From contig NW_001865054.1 in NCBI RefSeq assembly GCF_000002865.3, forward strand, positions 815,450-879,449: a stretch of 64,000 bases of DNA. Direction: 5' to 3'. Made by a program: the position numbers and the translations under genes. Origin of the DNA: Monosiga brevicollis MX1 (lineage: Eukaryota; Opisthokonta; Choanoflagellata; Craspedida; Salpingoecidae). The notes beneath the pieces were generated by a model that worked only from the letters and a program-made list of their open reading frames with translations, ran no database searches and was not told where the DNA came from. Shown in pieces: positions 20,706 to 31,031 of the stretch. How positions within the stretch are numbered: the stretch's first letter is position 1; every line of letters begins with the position of its first letter.

Positions 20706-23700
20706 GGTGATGTTCAGAGGTACTTTCGAGCTGGGGACTCGGGGTGACGGTGCAAGCCAACAGCGCCGTTCTTGTCGCGAATTGAGCAATCGATGTCCAG
20801 TTGGAGCAGCCAAAAAAAGTCGAGTGCTCAAAAGGCAACTGACAGCAGCGGTCAAGAGAAAGAGCGAGTGGTACAAGAATACAATCTTATTCTATGTGTG
20901 CTGATGAGCGTCTGTCAAGCGTGGCGGGGCAGAAGACACTGTGTGTGTGCAGTATCGCAGATCACGGCCGGGAAGCTGATGTGTCGCAGAGGTCCTTGGG
21001 TCGGAAAATGCTTTGCGGGCAGTGTCCACACTCGCAAATCAAAATCTCAATCAACAGTGAAGGAAGAGAGGGGGGTGGGTGGATAGTGTATGTGGGGTGG
21101 GAAGGCGGGTGGCAGGTGGATGAACACAACACACTTGTGTCCTCCACCACGTTGGCAAATCCCACTTTCCCACCCTTGCCAAAAAAGCCAAGCACTCGCA
21201 TGTCATCATGTCCCCCGAGACAAAAGAACGGAGTGTGTGTACGCTGACCACAGCTTACTCTGTCAACCCTTCCATCATCTTGTGACGTTTGTTGACCCAT
21301 CTCGTTCTATCCACCACTTCTTTTGTGAATTTCCGTCCTCCTTGTAAGAGCTGCGTGATGGGTTTGTATGGGTTTCATGGGATTATGGGACCAGGTTTTA
21401 AAGCGGTGGCGAAGTGGGCTGTGAGTAAATGTTGTACGGATGGCGTTGGCGTTGGAGTGACATGGAGATGGTTTTCAAAGGTGACGCTACCAATTGCTTG
21501 CTTGGGGGAGAGAAGCTCACTCATCAGCCATCTAGCAATCAGCGCTCGTGCACGCCAGACTCTCTGAGAGTCTTCCGCTCGTCCGCTGGGGTTGGCGCTT
21601 GTTTCTTGACCGCCTCCCGAGAGACCCAGTGAGCGAAGTAGCAGGTTCAGGCACGACACGCAAGCAAACACACATGCCCAAACGCACTACGGCATCACAG
21701 CAATGAGTCAGACCCCTTGAGTTCCAGCGTGTCGTGTCGCGCTCGGCGGCATCTATCGCAAACAAAACACACAATTTATCAGGCCGCCTTGTACTGCAAC
21801 GGTCAATCGGGCTACGGTCGTCAAGCGTAAAACCCGTATGGACATGGTGGCGAAATCATGTGCTTCCAGGGAAATGATGGGGTTTGCATGGCCTGGCGCG
21901 TCCTGCTAGGTTCATGGGATACATAGGGTGTGTCAGGCCTGATGACATGAGGACATGGGTTCCGCGAAAGGCTCAAAGGAACGAATTGCATGGGTATCTT
22001 TTGGTTCATCAAGAGGAACTGGAGAGAGTGGCTGCTGACCCAGCAGCAATGACGTCAGCTCCTCCTTAACGTCATGGGTCTAGCCTTGCATACTCGATTT
22101 TTCAATTGATGGCTCACGCGCCGCCATGCTTCTACTTACGTGCGATAGGACAACTTCATGTCATCAGGACACGTGAATCGGCGCTACAGCCTGCGATTTT
22201 CACTTGCTTCCCGTGGTCGATTTTTCGAAAAGGGGTGCTCATGCTCGCAGCGAGCCGAGGCACCAAAAGCCACCATGTGCGGTGTCCTTTCGCGCCGGGA
22301 TTGCATGATGGTCGTCGGTTATTGGCTGCCATTCAACGCCAAGCTCCTCGACGCGACGAGTCTTGCTGATTTACACATCTCGAATTGTTTCTTTCGGTCG
22401 ACTTTGACTTGCTACGCGATAAGCAAGGCCAGCGATCCTTCGTGACGGAATTCATCATCATTCATTGCCATACTACAAGCATGGTGAGAGACTGACTGGG
22501 GCTTGGAGGTGCACAACCGCCGCCAAGATCGGCGAAGGGGGCTGAAGTCGAGTTGAAAACTTTTTCCGGTCAATTCGCAAGAATTGGTCGGATCTCAAGG
22601 CTCGCGATCGTGATCGTGGTCATTTTTTCGGCAGCCACTGGCATGGGTGCTATGTCCACCGTTATGTGCGGGGATGTGGGGTGGTTGATGGGACATCTGC
22701 ATAGGACATATGGATTCCGTCTGTGGTGGAATCCGCATATGGGTTTCAACTTCGCCGGAAGCAGAAACAAGTGCGAACCATTGTGAAGCCCATCTTGCTG
22801 CTGAAACGCGTGGGTATATACACCATGGCACGTCATGGTTGGTTTCTGTTGCTCTTGTTGTTTGTTGTTGTTTGTTGAAATCGGCTTTCGTGTACACGTT
22901 GAGGAAGAAGTGCGATGTTCCTGGCAACGTGTCAGACGGATTTCGAGGTCGCGAGGGGAGAAGCATCCAGCGTTGATCTTAGAACGCAAGGTTCCTTTCT
23001 TTCTATCGAATGAACAATGTCACGTCTGCTGACATCATGTCAAGGCAGCCTTTAAACCCAGCGCCTAGGTCCTCCTTATTCTTCAGAAATCTTTGTTGTG
23101 CATAAACGCGTTATAGCTGGCAGTGACAGCACATTATCCGTCTTGCTGGCGGGATGAGTGTTCTGCATTTCGAGCTCAACGTTATTGGCCCCGACGGCTG
23201 CACAATTCACCGCAACGTGCTCGGGGCCGCTCGGTCCTTGGTGACATGACAAGAATTCGCAAGGTCTCCATTCGTATCCCAGAAGGAATGCGCAAGCAAG
23301 TGAGTGAACAAGATGTTGCATAGGAAGTCACCTGGTCTCCGAACGAAAGTAGCCAGATGAGTTTTCACACGTCTTTCCCCCGAACCGGAGCCGATCTTGA
23401 TGCTATTGTTGTCATTATGGAGCCATCTATCTAGATCTCAGATTGGGTCCCAACCGCATCTGAAGCAATCGTCCGCTCAGTCCGTGATGAAGAATCTCAA
23501 AACCCAACTCCTCTCTCGTCGTCGAGTAGATCTAGATCTTCACTCATCCTCGCCCTCTTGAACCTCATTCGTTCAAAAACAACGCCCGACCCATGAACCA
23601 AAAAAAAAACTAGATCCCCCACCCAATCCCATCGCGTCTCCGACGCCAAGTCCAACGCCAACCACGACATCCAGATAGGGCACGACCACGCCTTACCCTT

Positions 23701-24485
23701 GACTGGTTTCAAGGACCCACGACCATCAGATCTACCACACCCTAACCCTGTGACGCCATTCCTCTTGGCTCGAATAGAATAATCCAAATTACCTTGCACC
23801 CAAGCCAAACACCGATCAAGTTAACCCGAACACGAGCAACCTCAAGGCGTCCAGTCGACACCATCTTTTCCAGACAGAGCCACGTCGTCATCAGCCATCC
23901 TTTGGCCAGTCAGGCTCGCGCGTCGTCGTTCCTGCGTGGCCGTCCCCAAGCCAACGCCGCGTCGCTCTACATACCACACCTCTGCCCCCGCCTACAGATC
24001 TCACCAAGGTCCTGCAAGCCATTGCCAAACCGTCGTCGAAATCTCATCACGCCTGGCTAGGTCAGCGCCCGGGGTTGCACAAACGAGCCTCAATCTGCTC
24101 TTTTCCAAGAAATTGTTCCAAACGGCCACACCTACCGGCCGCGTTGCGGACAGTTGAAGAGTCTCGTTCACACCAAACCCTGCACCTCGTACTCGAGCCT
24201 TCACCAGTTCACTCAGGCACTCAAATCATGCCATGGCACTCGCCGTTCAATTCTCAGCCAGTCACATCATGAGGCAGTGCAACAGACAAGTTCGACCACC
24301 CACAACTCGGGGGCGCCAGCAGAGCTGCCGACCGCTTGTAAATTAAAACACATCAATGATAACAATGTAAAATCAGATCCAGTCATACACCATACGCCCA
24401 AGGCACGGTGGATCAGTATGCTCGAAAACAATCGCTGTTCTTGCGTTCGTTCCCGGGCTTGAGCCATCTCGGATCAGCCAGGGCC
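20706..24485. other. 3.8-kb region without a recognisable gene
   Basis: The longest such stretch in the window, between the zinc-finger start and the TOP6A stop. All open frames are short and motif-free. A near-perfect inverted repeat lies at 22707-22741 (CATATGGATTCC against GGAATCCGCATATG). A smaller one, ATGACGT...ACGTCAT, lies at about 22049-22075. The part from 23470 to 24300 is C-rich and differs in composition from its flanks. Confidence 0.5.
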
Positions 24486-26852
24486 TCAAATCCAATCACC
24501 TCGTTCCAACTTTTGCGGAAGATACACTTCGGTCAGATACTGAAAGCCAAAGTTGCTCAGCGCCTGAATTTCCGCCTTGACCTTGGTATCCAACATTAAC
24601 CGCAACTCCTTCACCCATGCCTATGTATGGCAGACAGCACCATGAGGGCATTGCAACCGGAGCACGGTGGCATTTCAGGGTGGAGCCGCGGACTTGAGAC
24701 CAGTCGACGCCATACGCACCTCATTCTTGGTGATAAAGTCGGCCTGCAGCAGTCGACGGCCCGTCTCAATGTCCTCGGCTGTCATCGGGAGCCGGCACTG
24801 TTCGGGTATCTAAGCATGCCCCACCAGATCAGCGGCACCTGAGTAAACCCGTTTCATGTATCTGTGGCGCCGGGAGTGAGGCGACGCGGGCCCAGTACCT
24901 TGTAGCGATCGAGATCAGTCGGTCGCAAGCCCAACCACTTGATATCGGGACACGTCAGCGACGCACTAGAGGGAGTGGGGGATGTTTCACGGAATGAGCC
25001 AGGCCATGAGCCGAACGAGCCCTTACTCGGACTCGCCTCTCAGCACCTTGATGTAGAGTCGGGGTCGAAGGCGGAGCGCTGCGCAACACACCTGTCGTAT
25101 GACATGTTCTTGGACGAGCTCATGTAGACGGAGAGAATCTGTCCATGGTGGCACACCCCATCAGCAGGCACCCCAGGAGCGCACACCCTCTCCTCACTCT
25201 CCCGAGCCACAAATTCTTTCGATGCTGATTCAAAAAAATGGCTGGCGGGCGCACCTTGAGACCGTACGGGTCAGAATCAAAGAGCCCCAGAATGGGCACA
25301 TTCAGAGCATCCTTCACGGCGCGTACAAACTGGCGCGTGCCCACGTCAGGCTGGCCCTTGCCCGTCACAATGACACAAGGGTACTGTGCCCACAAGCAGG
25401 TGAGGGGAGATGACAACGGCCAAAGGCGGACAGCAGCTGAGCAAAAGAATACAGGCATGTCGACTCACTCGTTGGTAAAAACGATCCTCCGCCAGCCGCA
25501 TGAAGGCAGCTTCTTTTTCCACCAAAAGAACAAATTGTGCGGTCCCCTTGATATCTGTGATTTTATTTACCAGCGATGGGATGGCCTTGCCGCCCACACC
25601 CATCCTCGTACAGTCGATAAAATCACCATCCTCCAAAAATGTGACGCAGCCGACCACCACACCCTAGTCACAGAGCGCCTGACGTCAGAACAGCCGGCAC
25701 AGCAATTCTCTTCCTCCACCCCAATCAGCCAGGCCAGACAACGAATAGATACATTTATGACCCGGCAGGCCAGGATCGCTAGCCAGCCATCCCACCTTGT
25801 CCGAAGCTACCACGTTGAGTGAGGTACGGGTACAGCCAACCATGCAGGCCACATCGTCCAGCACGGCATCGGACTGAGGGACCAGGCGGAGCCATGGCAG
25901 AACGCGTGAGGCAAGCAAGTTGGCTGCTGGCCAGACGTACAGGCGTTGAGCAGCAATGAAACAGCCCACCTCTTCCTGCTTGGTAAAGAGCTTGACGTCC
26001 GTGTAAAACAAGTCGCGCTTGGTGACGTGAATGCGCTTGCGCACCACCTGAAAAGCCCGGCAGGGCGCGTGAGGTGTTGGTCTGTCGAGTGCGCTTGGGT
26101 GTCTGTGCAGCATACCTGGTGGATCAGCTGAAACACACGGGTCATGATGGCTGTCTTGCGCACACTGGAGAGGCTGTCAAAGGCACGCGTCTTGACGGCA
26201 TTCAAAAGAACGATGCGGTCCAACTCTGGAATGTATTTTTGATTGTTGTTGGCTCGGCTCGGCATGACATACTATAGCGGAGATGAGATGCCAGGAGGCA
26301 GAAACTGAGAAGCAGAGGTGAAGTTGAGCCGAGGAAAAAGCCGCGGAGCTTACATTGATGCCTTGGCCACCCATGATGGCTCGCACGGCATCTGTCGCAA
26401 TGGTCTCTATACGCTGTGCCACCTCCTCGTCATCCATCTCGAGAACCTAGGGCAGAAGACGGAGCAGAACAGGAACGAGGTTCGTCAATAGCCAGTCCAG
26501 GCCCGAAGTGTAGGTATGCGGGCATTTAACAAATCAAAGGCTCGCACCTCTGTCACGTCATTGTAACCAAGCTCGGCAATGGTCTTCATGGCCTCTTGAT
26601 TGGCCATCTCCGCTTGCAAGGCCAGCACACCCTTGGGCACCTGCGCATTGATGCGAGAGCAAGGACGGGAAGCGCGTGAGCCAGAGCCCCGTGGCAGGGG
26701 AGCGCGCAAGCGTGCAAACTTACACTGCTGGCACTGGCGCTGGCTGTTGTGCCTTTCTTGCGTCCTCGGGTTCCGCTCGCTGAAGCGCCCGCGCTCGAAG
26801 CCGTGGTGGCCTGCTTGGAGCGCTTGGGGCTCGGCCGTGGTGCCTCACTCAT
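24486..26852 (-). CDS. TOP6A: DNA topoisomerase VI subunit A, plant SPO11-3/RHL2 type
   Basis: Subunit A of the type IIB topoisomerase; it makes the double-strand break. A basic, Ser-rich leader ([15 protein letters not shown]) precedes the core. Motifs run in order on the minus strand. The winged-helix region reads [19 protein letters not shown] near 26000, with the catalytic-Tyr position kept, then [20 protein letters not shown] and [15 protein letters not shown]. The Toprim domain has the glutamate in [20 protein letters not shown] (near 25530) and the DxD in [13 protein letters not shown]. Then come [24 protein letters not shown] and the C-terminus [20 protein letters not shown] ending GDWI. 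These segments follow plant TOP6A ([20 protein letters not shown]) far more closely than animal SPO11 (LSSDYLSRVYLP, DADPHG). At least eight exons; the subunit B gene is not in the window. Confidence 0.92.
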
Positions 26853-28014
26853 ATTTGCAGTGAACCAACGATCCTCAGATTTGGTGGCCTCGAGGTGCTT
26901 CAGAGAAAAGCGCGCTGCTGCCCACGCCCTGGCCACGGGCCTCGGCTTGTGGGAGGTTGCCGCGGTCACCCGACCCAGAAGGGTGGCAAGATCACACGGT
27001 CAAGCCTGGCAGCTGACAAGCACGTTCGCTGGCCTCGGCCACAAGCACCACGATCCCGTTTGTTGTCTCGCCTACAGCTAAAGTGTTGCCGGGTATAAGA
27101 GCACCCCCACCCCCTCAAAGCCCTGCTTTTTGCTTGATCAAGATGCTTGGGAGCAAACCAGGGCCAACGCAGCGTACGGCTGCGAGCGGTCGTCGCTGCT
27201 GCTCGACTCGTGCTGTTGACGCAGATCAGAATCAAAATCAGAATTTTTTTTTTTTGATTTGATGCACGTAACGGCTAGTTTTTGAAACCAAGTGTTATTG
27301 CTGACATCTCAAAACGAGTATCATTTGAAGCGGATTAATCTGTGATGGGTGATTCAAACGATGGAACCCAAATGACAGTTACAATTTTGTTCTTTTGTTC
27401 GCTTGATGATGGCTGCGTATCTCTGATTTGGCATGGTTTTCCCACAAGATTTCTTTCATTCTGATCCAGCCGCTGTCTTCATCTCTGACCGGGAACTTGT
27501 CTCGCGCATTTTTTTTTTCTGTTGTTGGCGTTATTGACTGCTTTCGTGTGTGTGTGTGTGTGTGTGGCTGTGCAAGTGTTGACGGTGCGACGGCTGCCAA
27601 ATCGTGATTTGGGTTGCTTAGCGTGCCTCTTGCTGGTGTGTGGGCGTGTGTTTCACGCCGTGTGCGCACACGCAGATTCTGTCAAAGTCTGCGCCGTGAG
27701 TGTGGATACCCGTTGTCTTGTGATCCACAAGCTTCTGCAGTCAACGTTCGCTGTGATTTTGGCGCCGAACCAGCAAGTGACCGTTACGGACTCGACTGTG
27801 CAAATCGACTGGACCGCTGCAAGTGACCAGCTGCCCCGCCATCAGCTTTGCACTTGGTTTTTGACGTGTGCATCACGCACATTTGCCTCCCCGCTTGACA
27901 TCAGCAAGGGCTTTTGGTGTGACTGCCACTGCCTTTTCAAGGGATTTGGCCCAGCTGCCGCTTCCCAAATTAGACGAGGCTGCCGTGCGACCTTGCCTCC
28001 CCCCTTTCAGCAAG
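26853..28014. promoter_or_regulatory. Divergent promoter region of TOP6A and ASF1
   Basis: About 1.2 kb between two divergent starts, with a T-run (27244-27256) and a (GT)n tract (27546-27565). Open frames reaching into ASF1 from 27522 have no recognisable content. Confidence 0.5.
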
Positions 28015-29158
28015 ATGGCTTTGGTTCGCGTCACCAATGTCGAGGTTTTGAACAACCAGGCCACCTTCCGGGACCCCCTGTCCTTTGAAATCACTTTTGA
28101 ATCGCAGACTGAACTTCCTGACGGTTGGTGCTTTCGCCAATGCCTTCACGTGGCCTCAGTGCAGTGCCCTGCGCCTGGCCGTCGTGGCTGTGTGTGGTTT
28201 CTCCCGGCTTTCTTCTTCTTTTGTTTTTTTCTCTTTTTTTCAACATTTTGCCGACGGCTGCATTTGCATTCTAGATACGGAATGGAAGATTATCTACGTC
28301 GGCTCTGCCGAGTCAGAGAGCTTTGATCAGGAGCTCGATTCGGTCCTTGTTGGTCCCGTGCCACAAGGCTCACTCAAATTCGTCTTTCAGGTTTGCTTTG
28401 CCCTCCCGCCCTTGACTTGTGGGCCTTCCCTCATCCTGCTAGTTGACGTGGCACTCATGCACCAGCATCCTTCTTGCAATCACTGCTTTGCCTCGCCTTC
28501 CCATCACCTCATCGTCGGGGCTGACATGTGCCTGTTGAACCCGCACGCGTTTCAGGTCGATGCGCCTGATCCTGCCAAGATTCCACACAATGAGCTGCTC
28601 GGTGTCACCGTGGTCTTGATTACTGGCGCCTATCGGGGGCAAGAATTCATTCGGATAGGATACTACGTCAATGTCGAGTATTCTGACCCCGAACTGTGCG
28701 TCTTCGGTTCCACCAATTGCCCTCTTGCACCCACCTGCCTGTTTCTGCTTCTGACATGAACGTGGTCGTTGTGTAACCTACTACAGGCAGCAGGAACCCC
28801 CCATGCCGGCCCGCATCGACCTGCTCAATCGCAACATCCTGGCCTCCAATCCTCGGTACGGGTATTGCTCTTCTGTTGTCCAACTGCCTTGACCTTGATC
28901 TCTCACCGCCAGGACTCACGGTCAACATGGATGCCTGCCTGCTTGGGATATGCCAGCGTGACCCGGTTTGCGATTCGTTGGGACGATGCGGCCCCAGAGG
29001 AGCATCCACCCAACATGGACGAGAATGAGGCCGACGCCGCCGGGGATTCAATGGGCTTGGATGAGCTTGGTGGTGATGAGGGTGATGCCATGGACGTGGA
29101 CGATGATGACGAGGAGGAGGAAGAGGATGGCCCGGACGAGGGCGAGTATGACATTTGA
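28015..29158 (+). CDS. ASF1: Histone chaperone ASF1
   Basis: Binds H3-H4 dimers during nucleosome assembly. Five exons splice in phase: 28015-28123, 28275-28390, 28556-28695, 28787-28855 and 28957-29158. The protein opens MALVRVTNVEVLNNQATF and continues TEWKIIYVGSAESESFDQEL and VLVGPVPQGSLKFVFQ. Next are ELLGVTVVLITGAYRGQEFI and RIGYYVNVEY, then NPRVTRFAIRWD: the complete immunoglobulin-like ASF1 core. The C-terminal tail is strongly acidic (DVDDDDEEEEEDGPDEGE), as in yeast ASF1. Nothing appears missing. Confidence 0.97.
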
Positions 29159-29961
29159 TTGGCCGCTGCCTAACGAAGCGTTTTGGTTCTTGAGTTTTGG
29201 CGACGACCCATCCGACCCACCTGTATTTTGTTGGTTCTTTTGGCGTCTTTGTTTGTACGAGTCAACCTGGGATAGACTTGACGGCCGTGCCGATTGCTTT
29301 GCCCCCACTGTTGGTGGCAGCTTGCTTGTCCCCGTTGTCCTTTGCCTGCCAGAACTCGCTTGCTCCTTTGTCGCTGATCCAGCTATCACCGAGCTGGCGC
29401 TCGGCGACTCTTCACCTCTGCTTTTGAATTTGATTTTCTTTTCCTTTGTCTGAAAATGTTTTCCATGTCGTTTCCTTTTTGTGCTTTGGCTCTTGGCGTT
29501 CAGCTCTCTCCTCCTCCCCCGCTTTTTTTCTCCTTTTGTCTATTCTTCATTCCTTGTCGGGTCTGACTCGATTTTTCTTGAGTGTTCTGCAATTGATTTG
29601 CACAGTGGGATCTGCGTCCTTGGGTAGTACCGCGAACATGGCGGTCAACAAGGACAGGCTTCATGGAGGGGTTACAACAAAAAAAGAAAAAAAAAAAAAA
29701 AGAAAACGGAGACAAACAAACAAGAGGGGAACCAGCTCGACTTTCAAAGCAAGACGAGGCGTGCTTGGTGATTGCGGCCAAAGGCGCACAACAAGGCAGG
29801 GATCACAAGACGAGGACCCTGCAGTATGCAGAAGAAAACACCCATGACAGTGCCGCGATGGTCCAAGCAGCAAGCCATGCCGACCCATCGTCATGTCGTT
29901 GTTTGACAAAAAGATGCATCGCCAGCCAGCTCTCGACGGCGCGGAGATGGGGCCAGGTGCC
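29159..29961. other. Convergent 3' intergenic region
   Basis: Between the ASF1 stop and the stop of the small membrane protein gene. T-rich, with an A-run at 29687-29702; no gene seen. Confidence 0.6.
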
Positions 29962-30186
29962 TTATTCAGCCTTTTTGAGAATGTCCTGGACGGACTTTTT
30001 GGCAGTCTCGTAAAAGTTTTTGGCGTCTGGGGCGCCAAACTCTTGTTGATAGTACATGCCTGCGACCAAGCCTACCAAGCTTCCCAGCACCAACTGTCGG
30101 TTGAAATGGCTAAGCACGACACCGGTCAGCATGCCTTTGAAGAAGGATTCAGGCGTGCCGCGCGGTGTTTCCTCGTCCCCCGCCAT
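29962..30186 (-). CDS. Short membrane microprotein, DUF4535-like
   Basis: A single uninterrupted 74-codon frame. The core SFFKGMLTGVVLSHFNRQLV is followed by LGSLVGLVAGMYYQQEFGAP and a basic helical tail ending QDILKKAE. It matches the DUF4535 pattern of the mitochondrial microprotein encoded upstream of human SLC35A4 (FLKGFLAGYVV..., then VLGFAVGTCTGIYAAQ...P). Members are about 60-100 residues with one membrane segment rich in glycine. Location in the mitochondrial inner membrane is inferred from that family. An intron-borne upstream exon is possible, but the Met at 30186 gives a complete family-length protein. Confidence 0.7.
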   Translation of the reverse strand: MAGDEETPRGTPESFFKGMLTGVVLSHFNRQLVLGSLVGLVAGMYYQQEFGAPDAKNFYETAKKSVQDILKKAE

Positions 30187-31031
30187 GGCTGCGTTGGGCT
30201 GACTATATTGAATCACGTCCGATCTGAGGGCAAGCGGCCAACCAGCACGCGCATGAGTAAAGGCAAGCAGGCTCATGGAATCTTGCCCAGGTGTTGCACG
30301 AAATTCCATCGTGCGTGGTGTGCATTGACGTACGTTCACTTGCCACGCAACCTCCTGACGGTTGCTTCTAAAACTGTGAGCAAATGCTATGCATACGCTC
30401 TCAAGGCCTACACACCACCAACGCCAACGCCGCAGCAATGACCTGACCGCGCCGCAACTGCCTGATCCGTGACCCCAAAGACCTCGACGACGAGATTCAA
30501 AATGAAGCGACTGGAGCTCTGTTGTGTGTGCTTTTGTGAGTGTTGTGTGTGTGTGCTTGTGTGTGTGTTGCGCATGAAACACAAACGTCTGACAATAGAA
30601 TCTAAACAAAGCACCTCTTTTGTTAAAACAACATCCGGATCTTGAGAATCTTCTGAATGCAGATTGGCCTCGTCGTTTTCTTCGATTTATGATTCAACAA
30701 GTCGATGGTTTAATCTGCTTGTGTAACTTTGAATGTTTGTATTTTCTGCGTTTTCTGTTATTTCTTCTTCAATTTCCTCTCTTCAGGTTTCCGGCAGTGG
30801 CGGTGAGCGAGGACGTCGGGAGGCAGCCGGCCTGATCGACTCGGGGAGGATAGGGCGCGGTGCAGCAGCCAGAGTTGTGCAGCCTCATGGTGGCCATGTG
30901 TGTCTGTGTTTGGTATATGTGCATGTGTGTTGACGTGTAGTATTTGTGCGAAAAGGAGCGGAGGGCTGGACCAGACTGACAGCTGATCCAGCTCCTGCAC
31001 AGCTTTTTATTATTCTCGCTGCCTCGTCAAG
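30187..31031. promoter_or_regulatory. Divergent intergenic region
   Basis: Separates the microprotein start (-) from the aftiphilin-like start (+). Contains GT-rich tracts (30520-30570 and 30895-30940); no gene seen. Confidence 0.5.

Noticed and set aside
27522-28088. 188-residue plus frame running into ASF1
   Set aside because: It starts in a (GT)n tract and enters ASF1 out of frame; ASF1 has a clear start at 28015.
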